Positions 33,376 to 42,158 of a DNA stretch of 54,436 nucleotides are shown here, one piece after another. Each line of letters opens with the position of its first letter. Position 1 is the first letter of the stretch. The notes beneath the pieces are model-generated. The model saw only the letters and a program-made list of their open reading frames with translations. It searched no databases and was not told where the DNA came from. This DNA comes from [Phormidium] sp. LEGE 05292. GTDB taxonomy: Bacteria; Cyanobacteriota; Cyanobacteriia; Cyanobacteriales; Aerosakkonemataceae. The stretch covers positions 1 through 54,436 of the forward strand of contig NZ_JADEWG010000035.1 of NCBI RefSeq assembly GCF_015207735.1, in the 5' to 3' direction. Made by a program: the position numbers and the translations under genes.

Positions 33376-33942
33376 ATGTTAACTATAAAAGTACAGGCAA
33401 TGAATATCAATATGCTTTTGGATGATTTATTCATGACATTAGTTGCAACTAGCAACTATTCACTACCAACTACCGAGTATCATTCGCTGATGGGATTAAT
33501 CGCAACGGTAGCGTTATCGTTCACCATCAGTCCTAGTTTACTTTGGTTATTGTTTGGGGCAGGGCTGTGTTTGGTGGAATTCGTTTTACCTACAGCTTAT
33601 ACTGCGGTGATTATGGGAGTAGCTGCGATAATTGTAGCTTTAGTTGCTCCCTTAATGCCGTCGCCTATTTTACAGGTTATACTCTGGTTACTGCTTTCGG
33701 TAGCTTTACTTTTGCTTTTCCGTCGCTTGGCACCAAAACGGAAAACATCTGCTATTAGGGATGCAGTAGAAGCGCAAACAATCAGCGAAATTTTGCCCGG
33801 ACAAACAGGAAGAGTTTTATACGAAGGGAATTCATGGCGGGCGCGTTGTAGTGATGAAACAAAAGCGATCGCACCTAATGAAAAAGTTTACGTGATCGGC
33901 AGAGAAGGCACAACTTTAATTGTCTTACCCGATAAATTGTGA
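33376..33942 (+). CDS. NfeD family membrane protein
   Basis: 188 aa from the first ATG; starts at 33400 or 33490 (MGLIATVALS) are possible and would fit the usual short NfeD length better. Three to four membrane segments lie at about 40-118 (SPSLLWLLFGAGLCLVEFVL and PILQVILWLLLSVALLLLF). A C-terminal OB-fold follows: LPGQTGRVLYEGNSWRARC, then IAPNEKVYVIGREGTTLIV. NfeD proteins pair with SPFH/stomatin proteins, and one follows after 36 nt. They probably form a membrane microdomain or protease-control complex. Confidence 0.88.
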   Translation: MLTIKVQAMNINMLLDDLFMTLVATSNYSLPTTEYHSLMGLIATVALSFTISPSLLWLLFGAGLCLVEFVLPTAYTAVIMGVAAIIVALVAPLMPSPILQVILWLLLSVALLLLFRRLAPKRKTSAIRDAVEAQTISEILPGQTGRVLYEGNSWRARCSDETKAIAPNEKVYVIGREGTTLIVLPDKL

Positions 33943-33978
33943 AACAACAAATTCCCCAACAACAAAGAGGATAAAAAA

Positions 33979-34953
33979 ATGGAATCATTTTTTGCTTTCA
34001 TCATATTTCTAGTTTTAGGCGGTTCTGCGGTTTCAAGTACAGTTAAAGTGATTAATCAAGGGAATGAAGCCTTAGTAGAATCTTGGGGTAGATACAATGG
34101 AAAAAAATTACAACCTGGTCTAAATTTTGTGGTTCCGGTGGTCGATCGAATTGTTTATAAAGCCACAATTCGGGAAAGAGTTTTAGACATTCCCCCCCAA
34201 CAATGTATTACCCGCGATAACGTTTCAATTACTGCGGATGCTGTAGTTTATTGGCGGATTTTAGATTTGGAAAAAGCTTACTACAAAGTGGAAAATCTCC
34301 AATCAGCAATGGTGAATTTAGTGCTGACTCAAATTCGATCGGAAATGGGCAAATTAGAATTAGATGAAACCTTTACCGCTCGTTCTCAAATTAATGAAAT
34401 CCTCTTGCGCGATTTGGATGAAGCTACCGATCCTTGGGGAGTTAAAGTCACTAGGGTAGAATTACGAGATATTGTTCCTTCTAGGGCAGTTCAAGAATCA
34501 ATGGAATTGCAAATGTCTGCGGAACGGAAAAAACGGGCGGCAATTCTCACATCTGAAGGGGAAAGAGAAGCTGCAATTAATTCTGCCAGAGGTAGAGCCG
34601 AAGCGCAAGTTTTAGATGCAGAAGCACGGCAAAAAGCGGTGATTTTAGATGCAGAAGCACAACAAAAAACCATTGTTTTAAAAGCCCAAGCGGAACGCCA
34701 GCAACAAGTTTTGAAAGCCCAAGCTACAGCAGAAGCTTTGCAAATTATCAGTAAGATTCTGCAAACTGATCCCAATGCGAAAGAAGCTTTGCAATATTTG
34801 ATTGCTCAGAATTATTTAGAAATGGGAACAAAAATTGGTAGCAGCGATAGCAGCAAGGTAATGTTTATGGACCCCCGGAGTATTCCCGCTTCTTTAGAAG
34901 GAATGAAAGCTATTGTCGGGGATGTAAATAATGGAGGAGTCAAGGGAAGTTAG
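33979..34953 (+). CDS. SPFH/band-7 protein (stomatin/paraslipin type)
   Basis: 324 aa with 'gagg' 12 nt before the ATG. One N-terminal membrane segment (about 4-22), then the SPFH core: [51 protein letters not shown] and VYWRI. A long coiled coil of Ala/Glu/Gln repeats (about 200-260; [17 protein letters not shown]) and the C-terminal [13 protein letters not shown] complete it. Such proteins form ring-shaped cages at membrane microdomains and control membrane proteases. The NfeD partner gene is 36 nt upstream, so this is a standard NfeD-SPFH operon. Confidence 0.93.
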   Translation: MESFFAFIIFLVLGGSAVSSTVKVINQGNEALVESWGRYNGKKLQPGLNFVVPVVDRIVYKATIRERVLDIPPQQCITRDNVSITADAVVYWRILDLEKAYYKVENLQSAMVNLVLTQIRSEMGKLELDETFTARSQINEILLRDLDEATDPWGVKVTRVELRDIVPSRAVQESMELQMSAERKKRAAILTSEGEREAAINSARGRAEAQVLDAEARQKAVILDAEAQQKTIVLKAQAERQQQVLKAQATAEALQIISKILQTDPNAKEALQYLIAQNYLEMGTKIGSSDSSKVMFMDPRSIPASLEGMKAIVGDVNNGGVKGS

Positions 34954-34973
34954 GAATCTAAACCAGGATTTAT

Positions 34974-35023
34974 GGATTTACATGATAATCAGGATTGATT
35001 AATTCTGATTATCATGTAAATCC
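34974..35023 (+). terminator. Long hairpin after the SPFH gene
   Basis: A 19-bp perfect inverted repeat GGATTTACATGATAATCAG / CTGATTATCATGTAAATCC with a 12-nt loop starts 21 nt after the SPFH stop. It is placed as a terminator for the NfeD-SPFH operon, though no strong U-tract follows. 'ccccagtccccagtccc' heptamer repeats follow at 35039-35066. Confidence 0.6.
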
Positions 35024-35086
35024 TAGTCAAAATTTCCCAGTCCCCAGTCCCTAGTACCCAGTACCCAACAAGGAGGTGAAATTTAA

Positions 35087-35725
35087 ATGTTTGCTGTTGT
35101 GACACCAGAAAAAATTCATTTGCCTCCAGGGGCAATTTTAAGACTACCTGGGAGTTGGGAAGATTATCAAAAATTGGTTGAGCAGTTGGGCGATCGATCT
35201 ATCCCCCGCATCAAATATCGACCCGGAGAAATTTTGTTAATGTCACCTCTACCTATTCATGGACGTGAAGCCAATATAATCGCAGATGTAGTCAAGGTTT
35301 TACTCGATTATTTAGAGCGAGATTACGAGGCATTTACTCCAATTACAATGGATTTGCCCGAAATTAGGGGAATTGAACCAGATTACTGTTTTTATATTGA
35401 TAATTGGGCGGCTGTTGCAGGTAAACCTCGGATTAATTGGGGTGTCGATCCATCTCCTGATTTAGTAATAGAAATAGATGTGACTACTTACACTGATATA
35501 AATGATTATTTGCCCTACAAAGTGCCGGAAGTTTGGATATATAAAAGGAAAGGTTTGGTGATTTATAACTATGGGGAAGAAGGCTATGAAGTTGTCAATA
35601 ACAGCCACTATTTTCCCACGATCAATATATCAGAAATTTTGGTAGAGTGTTTTCGGGTGGCTGGCGATCGCAATACCAGCACAGCCATTCGCAACTTACG
35701 GCAAAAATTAGCGAGTGAGAAATAA
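35087..35725 (+). CDS. Uma2 family endonuclease (PD-(D/E)XK)
   Basis: 212 aa with a perfect 'aaggaggtga' 6-8 nt before ATG 35087. Uma2 landmarks: WEDYQKLVEQLGDRSIPRI then YRPGEILLMSPLPIHGREAN, with IRGIEPDYCFYI and PSPDLVIEIDV carrying the acidic residues of a PD-(D/E)XK nuclease core. These genes are numerous in cyanobacteria and their cellular role is unknown. Here it is monocistronic and convergent with the gene at 35819. It lies close to two more PD-(D/E)XK-type genes (mcrC and the DUF4351 gene). Confidence 0.92.
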   Translation: MFAVVTPEKIHLPPGAILRLPGSWEDYQKLVEQLGDRSIPRIKYRPGEILLMSPLPIHGREANIIADVVKVLLDYLERDYEAFTPITMDLPEIRGIEPDYCFYIDNWAAVAGKPRINWGVDPSPDLVIEIDVTTYTDINDYLPYKVPEVWIYKRKGLVIYNYGEEGYEVVNNSHYFPTINISEILVECFRVAGDRNTSTAIRNLRQKLASEK

Positions 35726-35740
35726 GCTATTACCAATTAA

Positions 35741-35815
35741 TATCATGTCCGGTCGATCGATCTTAATATCCTTTTTCCAACACCCTGTAGAGACGTTGTA
35801 TACAACGTCTCTACA
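35741..35815. mobile_element. MITE F, truncated copy with GTAGAGACGT palindrome
   Basis: Left end TATCATGTCCGG (35741-35752), then 'cttaatatcc' and the palindrome with arms TGTAGAGACGTTGTA / TACAACGTCTCTACA at 35786-35815, as in the full copy at 28951. The right terminal repeat is missing; the sequence runs into the stop codon of the next gene. It lies between two convergent genes and may terminate both. Confidence 0.78.
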
Positions 35816-35818
35816 TTC

Positions 35819-36205
35819 CTACGCTTTCTCGGTGTGATTAATAACAACCTTATGTGGTAAAGGACTTTCTCCATTTTGAAATTTTTCAAACAACTCAAAA
35901 AACTTATCTAAAGCATCTCTTTCATCTGCTGAATAAAAGAGAATAATACTATCCCATCCGTGAGATGAAGTAATATTAAATCTTTCCTGTACCCACTCTT
36001 GAAACCCGTTAAATTCTTGTTCTTGATTTGTTCGAGGTAAGCCAAGTTCCATTCTAGCCATACCATATCCGTCTAACAGCATTCGCAGACGGGTAATTGA
36101 ACATTTACCTAAATACATACCCGGTCTTTGCTTAATTCTTTCTAGCAGCTCGTAGAGATATTCAGTCTTGACAGATAGAACGTTTTGAGTAACTTCTGTA
36201 GTCAT
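35819..36205 (-). CDS. Conserved-looking small protein of unknown function (RPGMYLG motif)
   Basis: 128 aa, soluble. I do not recognise a named family. It has a distinctive LLERIKQRPGMYLGKCSITR motif at about 20-39, followed by LRMLLDGYGMARMELGL, then FNGFQEWVQERFNITSSHGW and a C-terminal helix DALDKFFELFEKF. Proteins with 'RPGMYLG...L..FL.GY...' and an 'F..W...RF' pattern occur as possible immunity-type or orphan genes, so that is a weak idea only. It is divergent from mcrB, 289 nt away, and could be a companion of that system or unrelated. Confidence 0.7.
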   Translation of the reverse strand: MTTEVTQNVLSVKTEYLYELLERIKQRPGMYLGKCSITRLRMLLDGYGMARMELGLPRTNQEQEFNGFQEWVQERFNITSSHGWDSIILFYSADERDALDKFFELFEKFQNGESPLPHKVVINHTEKA

Positions 36206-36494
36206 AAATTTATTACCTTTTAAAAAGATTCTTCTGTTATTTGGAACTGCTGACCATATAATATTTTACTATGAAATTGCAAATTTGCCAGCCATTCATT
36301 TTGAGGTATTCCTATCGTAAATTTTTGCTTTCATCTTTTTTGTTATACTCTGCAATGTGGAAATCTACGGGTACTATAAGCTACGCTAGGTTATGAGATC
36401 TGCTGAGGTAGGGTAGAGTAGATGGTGCGATCGCACTTTTTACCTCTTAGCCAGTAACTCGATTTATTAATCAAGAGTAAAGTTAGGAGGCTTA

Positions 36495-38534
36495 ATGCAA
36501 AATTGGTATCCTTTCGATAAATCAGTTCATGATTTAACTATTGATGATTTGCATAAATTGGTTGATGACAAAGTAAAAGCTGGTTATTACATTGAATATC
36601 ACAACATTTCTGATAATGAAACAGATCTGATGCGAAAACCCAAAATTAATAAAATTGTTAGAGCCATTACTTCTTTCGCCAACACTAAGGGCGGCTGGTG
36701 TATTTTAGGAGTCAATGCAGATAATAAGTATGGCACTATGAGTCTGAAAACAGGAACTACTTTAAAGCAAATTAATGCGTATTATAACAGTATTAAAAAG
36801 CAAATTGATAGCGAACTTTTTAGTAAAATAGAGCGAAGGGATATACCATTGGAAAATACGGTTCAGAGTAACTTGGTTTCGGTTATCTATATTCCGTGTC
36901 AATCAGGCAAAGAATTTGTTTTTAAAGACGATAATAATGGTGAGCGAATTTATCGTAGATTTAATGACGCTTTTGTTCCATTTCCAGATATTCGCGGTCG
37001 AACGGTTCAACCGTTTTATCAATACCATCGCATAGAGGATATACCTGAGCAAATAAATGAAATCAAATCAACATTTAATCAAGAGCAACATGAAGTGTTT
37101 TTAAAAATAAAAAACATTTGGCGATTACGTGAATTTCATCAAGATAATGAATTTAAAATTGAAAAATTAAATGAATTAAAGGAATATATACAACCCCAAA
37201 AAACCGAGCAAATTATAGTTTATAATATCGATGGCTTTCTTGTTTTAGTAGATGGATTTTACAGAGTTGCTGCTAGTATAGAGGCTAATTTAGAGGAAAT
37301 CTGTGCTACTGTTAAAGTGGGTACAAGAGAAGAAGCACTACAAGAAAGCTGTACGGCTAATAAGGAAAAAGACAAAGAAAGATCGGATGCCACTAGGGTT
37401 CGTACTCTTGAAACTTATTTGGCAGCTAAAGGCGATTCTATTAACGACCCATTTAATTACTCAAACGTTTATACAGCCATTGGCATAAAACAAAAATTTA
37501 TAAAAGGACATAAAGAATACATCAACAATAAAATAAATAATAATAACCAGAAGGAAGTATTGATCCTGCCTGATATAACTCAAAAATTTGCTTTTCCAGA
37601 GAATGAACTAGATCGATGGATACGAATTATTGAACGTAAAAAGCAAGTGATTATATATGGCCCACCAGGTACAGGTAAGACATTTTTGGCAAAAGATTTA
37701 GCTAAACACTTAACTAAAACTGGGGACGAGGGCAAGGGCACTCGCTGGGATATAGTACAATTTCATCCATCCTATTCTTATGAAGATTTCATCCAAGGTA
37801 TTCGTCCTGAAATAGTTAAGGAAAAATCTCAAGATGAACCAAGTACAGATGAGCAATTATCAAGAGAAGTTAATGGGCAAATCAAATATAAATGGGAAAA
37901 GGGTAGATTTCGGAAATTCTGTAAAAAAGCTGAATCTCACAAAGGTAAGCCTTGTGTTTTAATTATTGATGAGATTAACCGCGCAAATCTTTCTAGCGTA
38001 TTTGGTGAGTTAATGTATTTGCTTGAATATCGTGATGAAGAAATACGACTAGCTGGCAATGGCAAACTATTTGGAATACCGGAAAATGTTCGGATTATTG
38101 GTACTATGAATACAGCCGATCGCTCTGTCTCTCCCATAGATAATGCTCTGCGACGACGCTTTGCATTTCTTCATCTTCCTCCAAACCCTGACATTTTGGA
38201 TTTTTATTATAAGGGAACAAACTTTCCTATAGATGACTTAAAATATGCTTTAAAGTATATCAATGACCGAATTAAAAATGACAACTTTCAGCTGGGAGTC
38301 TCTTTCTTTTTATTGGATAAAACACTTTTGAACAAAGAACTTGATAAAGAAAGCTACATTGCCCACATTAAGGATATATGGGAAATGGAAATTACGCCCT
38401 ATCTCAAAGATAATTCATTTATTCTTAATGAGGAACTAAATAAGTTGATATTGGATGAGAAGTTGACATGGGATGAGATCAACCAAATTTGTAAAAAAAT
38501 AAAGAAATCTGATGGTTCCAATACAAACAGTTGA
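36495..38534 (+). CDS. McrB-like AAA+ GTPase with AlbA_2 and ParB/Srx-like N-terminal domains
   Basis: 679 aa, with 'aggagg' 6 nt before the ATG. Residues about 25-165 resemble a Schlafen AlbA_2 domain: AITSFANTKGGWCILGVNAD at 57-76 and a late GERIYRRFNDAFVPF. Residues about 200-330 resemble a ParB/sulfiredoxin-like domain: DGFYRVA at 253-259, then EEICATVKVGTREEALQESC. The AAA+ part has Walker A GPPGTGKT at 389-396, Walker B LIIDEINRAN with D492/E493, the McrB motif MNTADRS at 538-544 and ALRRRF. McrB GTPases drive McrC to cut foreign or modified DNA; the N-terminal parts normally read the target. It overlaps mcrC by 23 nt. I find no GCGATCGC in the gene, unlike its surroundings, which suggests transfer. 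Domain names other than McrB come from motif reading. Confidence 0.9.
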   Translation: MQNWYPFDKSVHDLTIDDLHKLVDDKVKAGYYIEYHNISDNETDLMRKPKINKIVRAITSFANTKGGWCILGVNADNKYGTMSLKTGTTLKQINAYYNSIKKQIDSELFSKIERRDIPLENTVQSNLVSVIYIPCQSGKEFVFKDDNNGERIYRRFNDAFVPFPDIRGRTVQPFYQYHRIEDIPEQINEIKSTFNQEQHEVFLKIKNIWRLREFHQDNEFKIEKLNELKEYIQPQKTEQIIVYNIDGFLVLVDGFYRVAASIEANLEEICATVKVGTREEALQESCTANKEKDKERSDATRVRTLETYLAAKGDSINDPFNYSNVYTAIGIKQKFIKGHKEYINNKINNNNQKEVLILPDITQKFAFPENELDRWIRIIERKKQVIIYGPPGTGKTFLAKDLAKHLTKTGDEGKGTRWDIVQFHPSYSYEDFIQGIRPEIVKEKSQDEPSTDEQLSREVNGQIKYKWEKGRFRKFCKKAESHKGKPCVLIIDEINRANLSSVFGELMYLLEYRDEEIRLAGNGKLFGIPENVRIIGTMNTADRSVSPIDNALRRRFAFLHLPPNPDILDFYYKGTNFPIDDLKYALKYINDRIKNDNFQLGVSFFLLDKTLLNKELDKESYIAHIKDIWEMEITPYLKDNSFILNEELNKLILDEKLTWDEINQICKKIKKSDGSNTNS

Positions 38535-39696
38535 GATAGAAGAATATCAAGATATAATGTTTAATCACGATTATTTGGATCGTGCCTGGAATTTATTGTG
38601 GGAGAAATATCAAAAAGAAGTTGAAGTAGACTTTCCCTCACCAAAAACAAAAAATAAATGGAAAATAAAATCAAAGGGATGGGTAGGCTATATACCATTA
38701 ACTCCAGAAATTATCCTCTACTTAAAACCGAAAGTAGAAGTAGGGAATATTTTCAGAATGTTGGAGTATGCTTACAAATTTGATGATTTGGAATTTGGGA
38801 AAGGATACATAAATTGTGATAAAATAGAAGATATTTACAGTCACATAGCCAACTTACTGGCTAAACGAATTATAGACAGAGAAAGTCAAGGATTATACCG
38901 CGCTTATGTGCCAAAAACAGATTATTTAACTTTTGTTCGCGGACGAATAGATATACAAAATGCTATTAAAAAACCTTGGAATATTAAGCTGAAATGCCAC
39001 TACGACGAACAGACAGTTGATATTGAAGATAATCAAATACTTGCTTGGACACTTGATATTATTATTAATAGCAGTTTGTGGACAGAACAGGTTCCAGTTC
39101 CACCATCAGTCCGCCAAGCATATCACGCTTTACAAGGATTAGTGACGCTCAAGGAATTTCAGCCAGAAGATTGTATTGGAAGAATTTACAATTATCTTAA
39201 CCAAGATTATCAATTATTACATTCACTCTGCCGATTCTTTGTCGAAAGTGCGGGGCCAAGTCATCAAATAGGCGATCGCACCATGCTACCCTTTCTAATT
39301 GACATGGCAAAACTTTATGAACTTTTTGTCGCCAAATGGCTAGAAAAAAAACTGCCATCTCACCTATTTTTTAAACGTCAGGAACCGATAAATATTAGCA
39401 GTAATATAACATTTATACCAGATATAATTCTCTACGAAGCTTTAACTGAAAAAGCACGCTACATACTTGATACAAAATACAAAACTCCTGATTCACCAGC
39501 AGCCAAAGACGTGGCACAAGTTATCGCTTATGCTGTTTCTAAAGAATGCCAAGAAGTAATTTTAGTTTATCCAACTTCCCTTAAGTATCCGTTAGATACG
39601 TTGATTGGAAATATCCGAGTTCGTAGCCTAACCTTCTCTTTAGATGGCAACCTTGAAGATGCTGGTAAAAGCTTTTTAAAAGAGTTATTTTTCTAA
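38512..39696 (+). CDS. McrC-like 5-methylcytosine restriction subunit, PD-(D/E)XK nuclease
   Basis: 394 aa. The N-terminal half resembles McrC stalk regions: GWVGYIPLTPEIILYLKPKV, then MLEYAYKF and RAYVPKTDYLTFVRGRIDI. The C-terminal nuclease has PDIILYE with D304 and YILDTKYK with D320-x-K322, followed by the Q in DVAQVIAYA. McrC cuts DNA once stimulated by McrB hexamers and its GTPase activity. The start overlaps mcrB by 23 nt; the ATG at 38557 is an alternative. No methyltransferase or third gene is next to it, as expected for a type IV system. Confidence 0.9.
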   Translation: MVPIQTVEIEEYQDIMFNHDYLDRAWNLLWEKYQKEVEVDFPSPKTKNKWKIKSKGWVGYIPLTPEIILYLKPKVEVGNIFRMLEYAYKFDDLEFGKGYINCDKIEDIYSHIANLLAKRIIDRESQGLYRAYVPKTDYLTFVRGRIDIQNAIKKPWNIKLKCHYDEQTVDIEDNQILAWTLDIIINSSLWTEQVPVPPSVRQAYHALQGLVTLKEFQPEDCIGRIYNYLNQDYQLLHSLCRFFVESAGPSHQIGDRTMLPFLIDMAKLYELFVAKWLEKKLPSHLFFKRQEPINISSNITFIPDIILYEALTEKARYILDTKYKTPDSPAAKDVAQVIAYAVSKECQEVILVYPTSLKYPLDTLIGNIRVRSLTFSLDGNLEDAGKSFLKELFF

Positions 39697-39830
39697 CTAT
39701 GAAAAAGATTGATTTAGGTGTTAGACGGTTGGCGGATAAGTTTATTAATAAGCGATCGCTTACTTTGGGAACAATTAAGCGATCGCCTTTTGAATAAAAT
39801 GAAAGTTTTGCCACAAGTTCAGCTTTGAAT

Positions 39831-40394
39831 TTAGGAATTTGGTTGTGCAAATCTAGCTAAAAGTTCCTCACGGGATAATTGCAGCAGCAAGGGAGTAAAC
39901 TCTTCTGGTGGTAATAATAGTAGGCGATCGATTACAGATGAAAGTTCTGCATCTAAAGAACCAAAGCGTACTCGCAACAAGTTCTCCACCACCAAGCGTT
40001 CTCCCTCCTGAACTCCTTGCTGCATTGCTTGTTCTCGATCTTGCTGATAAAGGGGTGCTAATCTCATAATTAACTCTCGATCTTCTTCGTCTTGAACTTG
40101 ATTTGCTTCTCGGCGCAATTCACCTCTGACTTCTAATATTTTTAACAAACAATCGCCTATTTCTTCGTCGCTTGCTGCATTGCGATATGGTTCAAAAATG
40201 GAGATACTGGTTGCCAATCTTCCTAGTAAACCTAAATCTTCTGGAGGTGAGTTTGGCTGAGAATTGGGAGCAAACCAAACATCGATTTCTCTGACTTCTC
40301 CAGCTACTCTGCGAGGTGCTTGAACTACTCCGTAAGGTGTTAGTAATTTCTCTAAGTAATCTTTGGCAAATTGATCGTGAATAAATCGGGTCAT
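39831..40394 (-). CDS. DUF4351 family protein, internally shortened
   Basis: 187 aa. The start MTRFIHDQFAKDYLEKLLTP and VAGEVREIDVWFAP are those of long cyanobacterial DUF4351/Rpn-related proteins, and so is the end RFGSLDAELSSVIDRLLLLP then EEFTPLLLQLSREELLARF (DUF4351). Between them the usual stretch of well over 100 residues is missing: LLKILEVRGELRRE is followed almost directly by DEEDRELIMRLAPLYQQ. The frame is intact, so a short protein is made. The family has a PD-(D/E)XK-like core and unknown role. Whether this one is active is doubtful. Confidence 0.82.
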   Translation of the reverse strand: MTRFIHDQFAKDYLEKLLTPYGVVQAPRRVAGEVREIDVWFAPNSQPNSPPEDLGLLGRLATSISIFEPYRNAASDEEIGDCLLKILEVRGELRREANQVQDEEDRELIMRLAPLYQQDREQAMQQGVQEGERLVVENLLRVRFGSLDAELSSVIDRLLLLPPEEFTPLLLQLSREELLARFAQPNS

Positions 40395-40488
40395 TGGGTG
40401 TAGATTTGGCAGGAATTTGACCTATTGATTCAATATTTTATCAGAGGACATAGAAACTCCTTTAGCGATGATGTTATTTTTAATAATT

Positions 40489-40917
40489 TTAAGCTGGATC
40501 TAAACCTAATCGATCTTCACTATTACCAGAAACTTGCGCTGCTTGACAGATGTTGCACAGTCCAAAAAACTCCAATGTGTGATAGTAAATCTTAAATTTG
40601 TAAGAATTGTGCAGTTGAGTTTCTAATTCTTGAACTGGACATTTATCTAATGAAATAGATTTGCCACATTCTAAACAAGTAAGATGGTGCTTGTCTTGCT
40701 GAGTACAGCTGTAAAGTGATTCGCCGTTGGATAGCATTCTTACCTGAAGTGCGCCTTCTCGTTTCAACGCTTCTAAAGCACGGTAAACTGTAGCCAAGCT
40801 CATGCCTTGGTTCTGATTTCGCAATTCTACATAGATATCCTGGGCGGAAATTGCTCGGTTGACGCTTTGGAGAAAATTTAATATTCTTTTTTGACTGCGT
40901 GTGTGTTGTGTTTTCAT
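40489..40917 (-). CDS. zur: Zur/FurB zinc-responsive repressor
   Basis: 142 aa, Fur family. N-terminal winged helix: RSQKRILNFLQSVNRAISAQ and SLATVYRALEALKREG. Structural zinc cysteines CLEC (HHLTCLECGKSISLD) and CNIC near the C-terminus, with the metal-binding HHL, and FKIYYHTLEFFGLC. The wording of these motifs is that of cyanobacterial FurB, which is the zinc regulator Zur, rather than FurA or PerR. It represses zinc uptake genes when zinc is bound. No target gene lies beside it; purS is divergent, 145 nt away. Confidence 0.88.
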   Translation of the reverse strand: MKTQHTRSQKRILNFLQSVNRAISAQDIYVELRNQNQGMSLATVYRALEALKREGALQVRMLSNGESLYSCTQQDKHHLTCLECGKSISLDKCPVQELETQLHNSYKFKIYYHTLEFFGLCNICQAAQVSGNSEDRLGLDPA

Positions 40918-41062
40918 TCGTATAATCCCAGTTTGAACCAGATCTATGCCTTTTTTCTACCCTATCTCAAATAGCTTAGTTATTAGATTAACCATCGGGT
41001 GTCGAGTACCACTCTAAAATAAAAAGGCTGGCACATTAACTATTATCGGTGAGGATAGGATA

Positions 41063-41338
41063 ATGAAATATCATGCTCGCATCTATGTTACTCTGCGACC
41101 TTCGGTTTTAGACCCTGCTGGTGTGGCGGTGCAGTCGGGGTTGAAGCACATGGGTTATGAGAATGTGGAACAGGTGAGAATAGGAAAGTACATTGAATTA
41201 AATATCACTGCTGAGTCGGAAGATGCTGCAAAACAGCAGCTTGATATAATTTGCGATCGCTTATTGGCAAATGTGGTAATCGAAAATTATCGCTTTGAGT
41301 TAACTGAGGTGTCTACTCCTGTGGAGGCGAAGGTATGA
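41063..41338 (+). CDS. purS: Phosphoribosylformylglycinamidine synthase subunit PurS
   Basis: 91 aa, the normal length. [20 protein letters not shown] and the '[11 protein letters not shown]' strand are PurS signatures. PurS bridges PurL and PurQ in the FGAM synthase complex, step four of purine synthesis. It overlaps purQ by 4 nt (ATGA). 'gaggatagg' 4-12 nt upstream of the ATG serves as ribosome site. Confidence 0.95.
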   Translation: MKYHARIYVTLRPSVLDPAGVAVQSGLKHMGYENVEQVRIGKYIELNITAESEDAAKQQLDIICDRLLANVVIENYRFELTEVSTPVEAKV

Positions 41339-42006
41339 AGTTTGGGGTGTTAGTTTTTCCGGGTTCAAATTGCGATCGCGATGTCCTTTATGTGACTCGC
41401 GATTTGCTCAAGCAACCAACTAGAATGGTTTGGCATGAGGAAACGGATATTTCGGATTTAGATGTGGTGATTGTTCCGGGCGGTTTCAGCTACGGAGATT
41501 ATTTGCGTTGTGGTGCGATCGCTCGTTTTTCCCCAGTAATGCAAGCTACAGTGGAACACGCAAACAAAGGTAAGTTGGTGTTGGGTATTTGCAATGGTTT
41601 CCAAGTGCTGACTGAGGCGGGTTTGTTACCTGGGGCGTTGGTGAGAAATCGAGATTTGCATTTTATTTGCGATCGCATTCCCTTGCGTGTTGAACGCACA
41701 GATACACCTTGGACGCAATTATATCAAAAAGCCGAAGTGATAACTTTGCCGATCGCTCATGGTGAAGGAAATTATTACGCCGATGCTGATACTTTGGCAC
41801 GTTTGGAAGATAACGGTCAAGTATTGTTCCGTTACGAAGGTGAAAATCCCAACGGTTCTTTAAATAATATTGCTGGGATTTGCAATGAGAAAGGAAATGT
41901 GTTGGGAATGATGCCACACCCGGAAAGAGCATCCGATAAAATGTTAGGGGGAACCGATGGATTTAAGTTGTTTGAAGGGTTGTTGAAAGTAGCAGTGGGA
42001 GTGTGA
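41335..42006 (+). CDS. purQ: Phosphoribosylformylglycinamidine synthase subunit PurQ
   Basis: 223 aa. Class I glutamine amidotransferase: [17 protein letters not shown] at the start, the oxyanion [15 protein letters not shown], catalytic Cys in [14 protein letters not shown], and the His/Glu pair in MPHPERA. It supplies ammonia from glutamine to PurL in the same complex as PurS. It is cotranscribed with purS; purL must be elsewhere. Confidence 0.96.
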   Translation: MKFGVLVFPGSNCDRDVLYVTRDLLKQPTRMVWHEETDISDLDVVIVPGGFSYGDYLRCGAIARFSPVMQATVEHANKGKLVLGICNGFQVLTEAGLLPGALVRNRDLHFICDRIPLRVERTDTPWTQLYQKAEVITLPIAHGEGNYYADADTLARLEDNGQVLFRYEGENPNGSLNNIAGICNEKGNVLGMMPHPERASDKMLGGTDGFKLFEGLLKVAVGV

Positions 42007-42123
42007 TAGTAGGCAGGAAAATTGATGGATGAGATAAGGCAGAAAGCAGAAGGGAAGAGGGTTTTAGATAAATTTACGCTTCGTCACTTCTGTTTATTTC
42101 CGCCTTTCTACGATTACCGATAA

Positions 42124-42153
42124 TGTAGAGACGTTATATATAACGTCTCTACA
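42124..42153 (+). terminator. GTAGAGACGT palindrome between purQ and cheB
   Basis: Perfect palindrome with arms TGTAGAGACGTTATA / TATAACGTCTCTACA between two convergent genes, 118 nt after purQ and 6 nt from the cheB stop. It is placed to terminate transcripts from both sides. The fifth copy of this family in the window. Confidence 0.6.
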
Positions 42154-42158
42154 AGGTT

